Shown here: positions 6,112 through 11,048 of the stretch, one piece after another
Layout of the letters: each line of letters begins with the position of its first letter
How positions within the stretch are numbered: position 1 is the first letter of the stretch
DNA from: Kordiimonadaceae bacterium
GTDB lineage: Bacteria; Pseudomonadota; Alphaproteobacteria; Sphingomonadales; Emcibacteraceae
Assembly (NCBI GenBank): GCA_018699075.1
Contig: JABIPV010000175.1
Span: forward strand, 1 to 11,048
Reading direction: 5' to 3'
Length of the DNA: 11,048 nt
Notes under the pieces: model-generated
The model's input: the letters and a program-made list of their open reading frames with translations, nothing else
Database searches by the model: none
What the model was told of the DNA's origin: nothing
Position numbers and translations under genes: made by a program

Positions 6112-7554
6112 ATGGCAATAAGAACGGGAAAACAGTATCTAGAGGCAATAGCAGAAGGCCGCGATATTAGAATTGATGGTGAAAAAATTAATAACGTTGT
6201 CACTGATCCACGGTTTTCTGGTGGTGCCCAAACAATGGCAATGATTTTCGACCTTCAACACCGCAAAGATCTTATTGATAAAATGACCTATGTTGAAGAC
6301 GGGGAAAGATATGGCCTATCCCACAAAGCACCCACAAATGCTGAAGAACTAGAAGCCCGTAAACAAATGTTCAAAATTTGGTCTGATGCCAGTTGCGGTA
6401 CTTTTGGCCGTAGTCCTGATTATATGAATGTCTATTTAATGGCGATGAATGCGGCGGCGGATCAGTTCGGTGAATATGCACCAAACGTGCGTTCTTATTA
6501 TAAATATATCCGCGATAATGATCTTTCCATGACCCACACACTGGTTAATCCACAAGTGGACAGATCAAAACCCGTTGAACAGCAAGATAAAGATTTAGCC
6601 GCCAAAATCGTCAAAACCACTGACGAAGGCATTGTCATCAACGGCGCACGGATGGTGTCAACATTATCTGCTTACGCCGATGAAATTTTGGTGGTTCCCT
6701 CTGGTATCATTAAAAACAATCAAGAAGCATTTCCCTATGCATTTGCCTTCGGAATTCAGGGAGACGCACCGGGTGTTATCCATGTATCACGCCCTTCTGT
6801 AGTGCATCAAAATGCCGGTCATCCGATGGACTATCCGATGTCTGGCCGCTTTGATGAAACAGATGCCATGATCATTTTCGACAATGTATTGGTGCCATGG
6901 GAACGGGTGTTCAGCCATGGTGATGTAGACATGTGTAATGAATTTTATAAGCGCACAAACATTGGCGCTCACATTTTGGACCAGTCAACTGTCCGTAGTC
7001 TTGCAAAAGCAGAATTTTACCGTGATCTGGCCTTTACCATTACAGATTCCACCAAAACTGATGGCTTTATCAACGTGCAAAACATGATGGCCGAACTCAT
7101 GACATCGGTTGAAATAATCCGTTCTATCATCGTTGCAGCACACGCCGAAGCAAAGTTAGTCAATGGTGTTTGGTCACCCAATGCCGCCCCATATGCATCG
7201 CTTCGCTTGCTTTACCCTGATATGTACCAACGCATGTGCGAAATTATTCGCACCGTTGGCGCAGGTGGTTTAGTCGCGGTCCCGTCATATGCAGAATTTG
7301 ACAGCGACGATACCAAAGACTTCGTAAATAAGTATTTTGAAAGTGCCAATGGATCTTCCAAATCAAGAACCAAACTTTTCCGCCTTGCTTATGATGCATC
7401 AATTTCAAGCTTTGCGGGTCGTCAACAACTTTATGAACGTTATTATTCAGGTGACCCTGTGCGCGCCGCTGCTATTATGTATAATATGGCCGACAAAGAA
7501 CCAAATAAACAACGCATATGGGATTTCTTGGACGATTATGAAAAGAGCTTATAA
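6112..7554 (+). CDS. HpaB-family FADH2-dependent phenol monooxygenase (large component)
   Basis: A 480-residue member of the 4-hydroxyphenylacetate 3-monooxygenase (HpaB) family, group D two-component flavin monooxygenases. These ortho-hydroxylate phenols, and relatives such as TcpA, TftD and HadA also displace halogen or nitro groups. Family marks are RTGKQYLEAIAEGRDIRIDGE at the N-terminus, CGTFGRSPDYMNVY near residues 97-110, a middle acyl-CoA-dehydrogenase-like beta section ending DNVLVPWERVF, and the C-terminal SFAGRQQLYERYYSGDP. Length is normal. FADH2 must come from a separate reductase (HpaC type), and none is encoded in the window. The start has AGGA 7 bases upstream. Its TAA overlaps the next ATG by one base (TAATG), opening a four-gene translationally coupled unit. 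In this operon its likely job is to make the vicinal diol that the LigAB-type enzyme cleaves. The exact phenol is unknown. Confidence 0.87.
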   Translation: MAIRTGKQYLEAIAEGRDIRIDGEKINNVVTDPRFSGGAQTMAMIFDLQHRKDLIDKMTYVEDGERYGLSHKAPTNAEELEARKQMFKIWSDASCGTFGRSPDYMNVYLMAMNAAADQFGEYAPNVRSYYKYIRDNDLSMTHTLVNPQVDRSKPVEQQDKDLAAKIVKTTDEGIVINGARMVSTLSAYADEILVVPSGIIKNNQEAFPYAFAFGIQGDAPGVIHVSRPSVVHQNAGHPMDYPMSGRFDETDAMIIFDNVLVPWERVFSHGDVDMCNEFYKRTNIGAHILDQSTVRSLAKAEFYRDLAFTITDSTKTDGFINVQNMMAELMTSVEIIRSIIVAAHAEAKLVNGVWSPNAAPYASLRLLYPDMYQRMCEIIRTVGAGGLVAVPSYAEFDSDDTKDFVNKYFESANGSSKSRTKLFRLAYDASISSFAGRQQLYERYYSGDPVRAAAIMYNMADKEPNKQRIWDFLDDYEKSL

Positions 7555-7934
7555 TGGTTAAATCAATTGATGATATAAAAACGCCTGACGGGCCAGCAAC
7601 TTTCACCATGGAAGTTTCCCAGCAAGGGTACCGAATGAATGAATTATGCTATAGTTTAAAACTTGAACATAACCGCGAATTATTCAAAGCGGATTATATG
7701 GAATATATCAAAGATTATAACCTTACGGATGTTGAAATTGAACTAATCAAAAATCGCGATTGGCTCAAAATGGCTCATTACGGCGTTAGTGCCTATTTAA
7801 TTGGAAAAATGGTAGATTGTTTTGATACCAGTTTTATTTCCATGGGAGCAACCATGCGCGGTGAAACTCAAGAAGATTTCATGAACAAAACCGCCCCCTT
7901 GATCAAAAATCACAACAAAGAAAAGGCAGAATAA
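7554..7934 (+). CDS. LigA-like small (alpha) subunit of an extradiol ring-cleavage dioxygenase
   Basis: A 126-residue all-helical protein resembling the alpha subunit of protocatechuate 4,5-dioxygenase. The similarity runs through GYRMNELCYSLKLEHNRELF, KADYMEYIKDYNLTDVE, RDWLKMAHYGVSAYLIGKM and the tail MGATMRGETQEDFMNK, compared with LigA's NRERFKAD, NLT and GMTQEEY. The alpha subunit has no metal; in LigAB it packs over the active site of the beta subunit and forms part of the substrate pocket. It is slightly shorter than LigA, with a shorter N-terminus. Start and stop overlap the flanking genes by one base each (TAATG at both ends), so it is made together with the beta subunit directly downstream. 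Assignment to the family is firm; the protocatechuate specificity is not. Confidence 0.85.
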   Translation: MVKSIDDIKTPDGPATFTMEVSQQGYRMNELCYSLKLEHNRELFKADYMEYIKDYNLTDVEIELIKNRDWLKMAHYGVSAYLIGKMVDCFDTSFISMGATMRGETQEDFMNKTAPLIKNHNKEKAE

Positions 7935-8767
7935 TGGCTAATTTTGTTGGTGGTATTTGCACGTCTCATAATGGATCACTCATGCATGGGTGGGACCATA
8001 ATTTACGCGATGACCCCACATGGAAGCCAGTATTCGAATCCTACGAACCCGTGCAAAAATGGATCCTTGATAAAAAAGTCGATGTGCTATTTTTTGTTTA
8101 TAATGACCATGTGAGTAACTTTTTCTTTGATTGTTATCCGACACTCGCCATAGGGATCGCCGAAGAATATGAACATGCTGATGAAGGCAAAGGCCCACGT
8201 GACCTTGCCACTCCTTATGGAGACGTGGCATTTTCCCGCTATATGGCAGATAAATTAATAAGAGATGATTTCGACCTTACAGTGTGTCAAAAAATGAAAA
8301 TTGATCATGGATTAATGGGCCCTATGCCTTATATGTCCGCACAACCTTGGCCGGTTAAGTTTGTCCCGTTCTGTGTTAATGTGATCCAACACCCTATTCC
8401 ATCAGCAAAAAGATTATGGAACCTTGGAAAATCAATTCGCAAAGCGGTTGAAGAATATCCTGAAGATATCAATGTTGCCATTGTCGGCACAGGCGGCCTT
8501 TCACATGAACTTCAAGGATCAGACTTTGGCCGTGTGGAAATTGACTGGGATAATGAATTTTTAGATAAATTTGAACATGAACCTGAAAGTATGGTCAATT
8601 GGGATGTTCAGGATTTTATGGACAGAGGGGGTTCTGAAAGTGCTGAAACCGTTATGTGGTTTACCATGCGCGGAGCGATGACCGCAAAAGTAAAACGCAT
8701 ACACCGTAATTATTACCGTGGATTGCTCACGGGAATGGCCGTTTTAATTTTTGAGGATGATCAATGA
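7934..8767 (+). CDS. LigB-like catalytic (beta) subunit of a class III extradiol dioxygenase
   Basis: A 277-residue non-heme Fe(II) dioxygenase of the LigB superfamily, which opens catechol-type rings next to the hydroxyls using O2. Iron ligands are in place: His12 in CTSH, His59 in VYNDHVS, and a Glu (235 or 238) in GGSESAETVMW matching LigB Glu242. The catalytic His191 is in GTGGLSHELQG. Further family wording includes PTLAIGIAEEYEHADEG, KIDHGLMGPMP and VIQHPIPSAKRLWNLGKSIRKAVE. It is about 25 residues shorter than LigB and lacks its C-terminal tail. The Ser-Asn pair that I recall as holding the protocatechuate carboxylate in LigB is not visible in the aligned C-terminal region, so the substrate may not be protocatechuate. 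AAGG lies 7 bases before the ATG. Its stop overlaps the RdhA-like start as ATGA. Confidence 0.9.
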   Translation: MANFVGGICTSHNGSLMHGWDHNLRDDPTWKPVFESYEPVQKWILDKKVDVLFFVYNDHVSNFFFDCYPTLAIGIAEEYEHADEGKGPRDLATPYGDVAFSRYMADKLIRDDFDLTVCQKMKIDHGLMGPMPYMSAQPWPVKFVPFCVNVIQHPIPSAKRLWNLGKSIRKAVEEYPEDINVAIVGTGGLSHELQGSDFGRVEIDWDNEFLDKFEHEPESMVNWDVQDFMDRGGSESAETVMWFTMRGAMTAKVKRIHRNYYRGLLTGMAVLIFEDDQ

Positions 8768-10116
8768 ACATCTTCTCTCGCCGAAAACGTCCTCCTCATT
8801 TGGGTAAATATCCCATGGAAAATATTAAGCGGGTTGACGAAACAACCACTTTGATAATTGAGGACGAAGTAAAGCGGGTTCCAAAACGTGCCGATGGTTT
8901 TGTTCGTGCAGATCATGGAGATTTTGGTAAAAAACAACAAGCCGCCCGTCAACGCACTGGAAGCTCAACCGTTAAAGGCGCAAAAGTACCTTTAAACGGT
9001 GCTTTCGGCGATAATATCCGCCATTTAATGACCTTACACGACGGCGAAGTTGCCAAAGAAAAAGCACCGATTTCTGATGACCCAGAAATACTGGCTAATA
9101 ATATGAAATCGCTCGGCTATTTTTTAGATGCAGACGTGATCGGTATTTGTGAAGCCAAGGACTATTGCTGGTATTCCCACGATAAAGAAGGCAACCCTAT
9201 CGAAGCCCGCCATAAATACGCGATTGTTATGTTGATTGATCAGGGGTTTCACACAAATGATGCGTCCACTGGTGATGATTGGATAGGCGGCACCCAAAGT
9301 TACCGCGCCTATTTACGCGGTGCTGAAATTGGTAACATCATGGCCTCTTATATTCGCAACCTAGGTTATGAAGCCCGCTGCCATAGTGCTATGGACAGTG
9401 AGGTTCTACACTTACCGCTTATTTTACAAGCCGGCCTTGGAGAACTTAGCCGGATTGGTGAAGTGGTGATTAATCCCTTCCTTGGTCCCCGTTTTAAATC
9501 AGTAATAGTGACGACAAATATTCCGCTAAAATGCGACAAACCAATTGATTTCGGTCTTCAGGATTTTTGCACTAAATGCCAAAAATGCGCCCGTGAATGC
9601 CCTGTCAGTGCCATACCGTTTGGCGATAAAATTATGTATAATGGCTACGAAACATGGAAACCCGATGCACCCAATTGCACCAGCTACCGTGTATCAAATC
9701 CCAAAGGTGCCGGATGTGGACGATGTATGAAAACCTGTCCTTGGAATAACGAAGGCATTCTTACCTACCGCATTGCCACATGGATGGCGATTAATATGCC
9801 CTTTACCCGTAAGTTTTTCGCATGGTTAGATGATTTTGTTGGTAACGGCAATCAAAATGAAACGCACAGATGGTGGTTTGACCTTGATAATGACGCAGGT
9901 AAAATCGTCACGCCCAAAGCCACCAATGAAAAAGGTATTCATCCAGATAAAGTCGAGCCTAAAGGCCACCGCATTTCAAACTATACTGTTGATATGTTGC
10001 CCAAAGGCGATGAAAAAGGCATTTGGCCTTTTGACCGCAAATTGGGCTGGGCCTTAAAAGACACAATAGAAACGCCAGAAGAAGCTAAAAAAAGAGTAAA
10101 GAACAACGAACCTTGA
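8764..10116 (+). CDS. Cytoplasmic reductive-dehalogenase-like corrinoid/iron-sulfur protein (RdhA family)
   Basis: A 450-residue protein of the reductive dehalogenase family. The N-terminus reads HLGKYPMENIKRVDETTTL and lacks a TAT signal, as in the catabolic cytosolic RdhAs (NpRdhA, BhbA type). The corrinoid-binding region contains PLILQAGLGELSRIGEVVINP and FLGPRFKSVIVTTNIPL. It is followed by KPIDFGLQDF and two ferredoxin-like clusters: Cys269, 272, 275, 279-Pro, and Cys305, 318, 321, 325-Pro. FFAWLDDFVGNG and WWFDLD after the second cluster also fit RdhA rather than epoxyqueuosine reductase. The known respiration-independent enzymes are fused to a C-terminal FMN/[2Fe-2S] reductase; this one ends without it, so it needs an external electron donor. 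It starts within the LigB stop (ATGA) with AGGA 6 bases upstream, tying it to an O2-dependent pathway. A cobalamin supply is implied. Dehalogenation itself is inferred. Confidence 0.82.
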   Translation: MNIFSRRKRPPHLGKYPMENIKRVDETTTLIIEDEVKRVPKRADGFVRADHGDFGKKQQAARQRTGSSTVKGAKVPLNGAFGDNIRHLMTLHDGEVAKEKAPISDDPEILANNMKSLGYFLDADVIGICEAKDYCWYSHDKEGNPIEARHKYAIVMLIDQGFHTNDASTGDDWIGGTQSYRAYLRGAEIGNIMASYIRNLGYEARCHSAMDSEVLHLPLILQAGLGELSRIGEVVINPFLGPRFKSVIVTTNIPLKCDKPIDFGLQDFCTKCQKCARECPVSAIPFGDKIMYNGYETWKPDAPNCTSYRVSNPKGAGCGRCMKTCPWNNEGILTYRIATWMAINMPFTRKFFAWLDDFVGNGNQNETHRWWFDLDNDAGKIVTPKATNEKGIHPDKVEPKGHRISNYTVDMLPKGDEKGIWPFDRKLGWALKDTIETPEEAKKRVKNNEP

Positions 10117-10148
10117 ATTAAATAATCAAACGTCTACAGTGTTATAAA

Positions 10149-10183
10149 AATAATACTCATAATAATACTCATAATAATACTCA
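10149..10183 (+). repeat. 12-bp tandem repeat, nearly three copies, before the MFS gene
   Basis: AATAATACTCAT is repeated at 10149, 10161 and 10173; the third copy stops after 11 bases. The array ends directly against the Shine-Dalgarno GGGGAGG (10184-10190). An extended -10-like TGTTATAAA (10140-10148) lies immediately before it, so the array would sit in the 5' leader of the MFS mRNA. Function is unknown. Regular spacing could reflect a repeated binding site or simple slippage. Confidence 0.85.
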
Positions 10184-10195
10184 GGGGAGGATAAA

Positions 10196-11048
10196 TTGAG
10201 TTCAGAAGATGTTTCGCACAGCGAACCAAAATCACTCGCGTATGCATGGGGCGTAGCACTATGTCTAAGTTTTGGATATGCTCTTTCTTTTCTTGACCGT
10301 GAACTACTGTCACTTGTTATTAATCCAGTAAAAGAAAGTTTTGAACTTACAGATTTTCAGGTAAGTCTTTTGCTTGGTCCGGCCTTTGCTATTTTTTATA
10401 CCGTTATGGGAATACCACTTGGCTGGGCGGCTGATAGATTTAACAGAACCCGTTTAATTGCGGCCGGAGTAGCCCTCTGGAGCACGATGACAGCTTTTTG
10501 TGGCCTTTCTGCCAACTTCCTGCAGTTATTTATTGCCCGCATTGGCGTTGGTGTCGGCGAAGCCGTCTTAACGCCAAGTGCTGTATCCTTGCTTTCCGAT
10601 TATTTTCCAAAGAACAAACTACCTTTTGCCATGAGCGTCTATTCAATTGGCATGTTCATTGGTGCTGGTATGGCAGGAATTGGCGGCGGCATTGTGCTTG
10701 CTATGTTAAAGGGCGTCACACTAAACGTGCCTTTTTTCGGTATTCTAGAATATTGGCAAATTGGTTTTTTACTTGCTGCAGCACCTGGACTGATATTGGC
10801 AGTAACTATATTTTCATTACGTGAGCCAAAAAGAAAAGAAATGGCCGTGGACGAAAGTGGCGCCGAACAAAAAGCATCCTTTGCAATGGCCCTTAGTTAT
10901 ATGTGGGAACGCAAAAAATTGTTCCTTACCCTATTCATTGGTGGTGCAATGGTGGCTATCATTCAGTATCAGTCACTCTGGTATCCTGAATTATTCATGC
11001 GCAAATGGGATTGGTCAACTGCACAAGCAGGCCCCGCAACAGGAATAC
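10196..11048 (+). CDS. MFS transporter, Spinster-like (runs off window)
   Basis: The first 284 codons of a major facilitator superfamily carrier, open to the window end. The TTG start (10196-10198) is set by a strong Shine-Dalgarno GGGGAGG 5 bases upstream; no ATG in frame lies near. The N-terminal half shows six hydrophobic helices. TM1 has GYALSFLDRELLSLVI, the TM2-3 loop has the MFS signature GWAADRFNR, TM4 has IARIGVGVGEAVLTPSA, and TM5 has SIGMFIGAGMAGIGGG. A charged cytoplasmic loop (REPKRKEMAVDESG) precedes the second half. This wording is typical of the Spinster-like MFS group common in bacteria that degrade aromatics and other organic acids. Seventy-nine bases separate it from the RdhA-like gene, so it may share that transcript or use its own weak promoter. 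Uptake of the pathway substrate is the natural inference. Confidence 0.85.
   Translation, partial: MSSEDVSHSEPKSLAYAWGVALCLSFGYALSFLDRELLSLVINPVKESFELTDFQVSLLLGPAFAIFYTVMGIPLGWAADRFNRTRLIAAGVALWSTMTAFCGLSANFLQLFIARIGVGVGEAVLTPSAVSLLSDYFPKNKLPFAMSVYSIGMFIGAGMAGIGGGIVLAMLKGVTLNVPFFGILEYWQIGFLLAAAPGLILAVTIFSLREPKRKEMAVDESGAEQKASFAMALSYMWERKKLFLTLFIGGAMVAIIQYQSLWYPELFMRKWDWSTAQAGPATGI

Noticed and set aside
6112..7554. 4-hydroxybutyryl-CoA dehydratase, which shares the HpaB fold
   Set aside because: The set of Cys/His cluster ligands of that enzyme is not seen, and the neighbours are ring-hydroxylation and ring-cleavage genes.
8764..10116. Epoxyqueuosine reductase (QueG) as identity of the double-cluster protein
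   Set aside because: QueG is a relative, but the KYPMENIKR-type N-terminus, KPIDFGL before the first cluster, the LDDFVGNG/WW region after the second and the catabolic operon all fit the RdhA branch better.
10117..10195. Terminator after the RdhA-like gene
   Set aside because: No stable hairpin followed by a T run is visible; the gap holds only AT-rich sequence, a possible -10 and the tandem repeat.
10498..10824. A 108-codon frame inside the transporter gene
   Set aside because: It is rich in Cys, Trp and Arg as expected from an out-of-frame reading of a membrane protein, while the overlapping frame gives a clear MFS sequence from the TTG at 10196.

Overview
The window suggests an aerobic, probably marine, Gram-negative proteobacterium with an AT-rich genome. 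The grounds are a Spinster-like MFS carrier, an IclR regulator beside a LigAB-type meta-cleavage dioxygenase, exported hydrolases with Sec or lipoprotein signals, and an IS3-family element. An alphaproteobacterium is my best guess, with low confidence. There is no gene-free stretch longer than about 120 bases.

Minus-strand half (1-5094). From right to left this holds a ThDP-dependent 2-oxo-acid enzyme (3469-5094) and then a compact run of four exported proteins. These are an SGNH-hydrolase lipoprotein (2631-3401), a redoxin-fold protein without any mature cysteine (2101-2634), a YtcJ-type amidohydrolase (420-2066), and the N-terminal part of an esterase/peptidase-like alpha/beta hydrolase (126-401). 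The last gene is cut off near the end of an IS3-family element whose orfA starts at 74 and leaves the window at its left edge.

Divergent control region (5095-5214) and regulator. The ThDP gene and an IclR-family regulator (5215-6039) are transcribed away from each other. An inverted repeat with ACGAT/ATCGT half-sites lies between them. The same half-sites, one helical turn closer together, form a perfect palindrome between the -35 and -10 of the next operon.

Plus-strand catabolic operon (6112-10116, perhaps to the window end). Four genes overlap by 1-4 bases: an HpaB-type FADH2-dependent phenol monooxygenase, a LigA-like and a LigB-like extradiol dioxygenase subunit, and a reductive-dehalogenase-like corrinoid/double [4Fe-4S] protein without an export signal. 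After 79 bases containing a 12-bp tandem repeat comes an MFS transporter that runs off the window.

The most coherent reading is an aerobic pathway for a (probably halogenated) phenolic compound: uptake by MFS, reductive removal of a substituent by the RdhA-like protein, ring hydroxylation by the HpaB-like enzyme, and ring opening by LigAB. The ThDP enzyme may handle a downstream 2-oxo acid, and the IclR protein may control both arms. The substrate, the order of steps and the dehalogenase activity are inference. The protein families and the gene overlaps are direct readings of the sequence.
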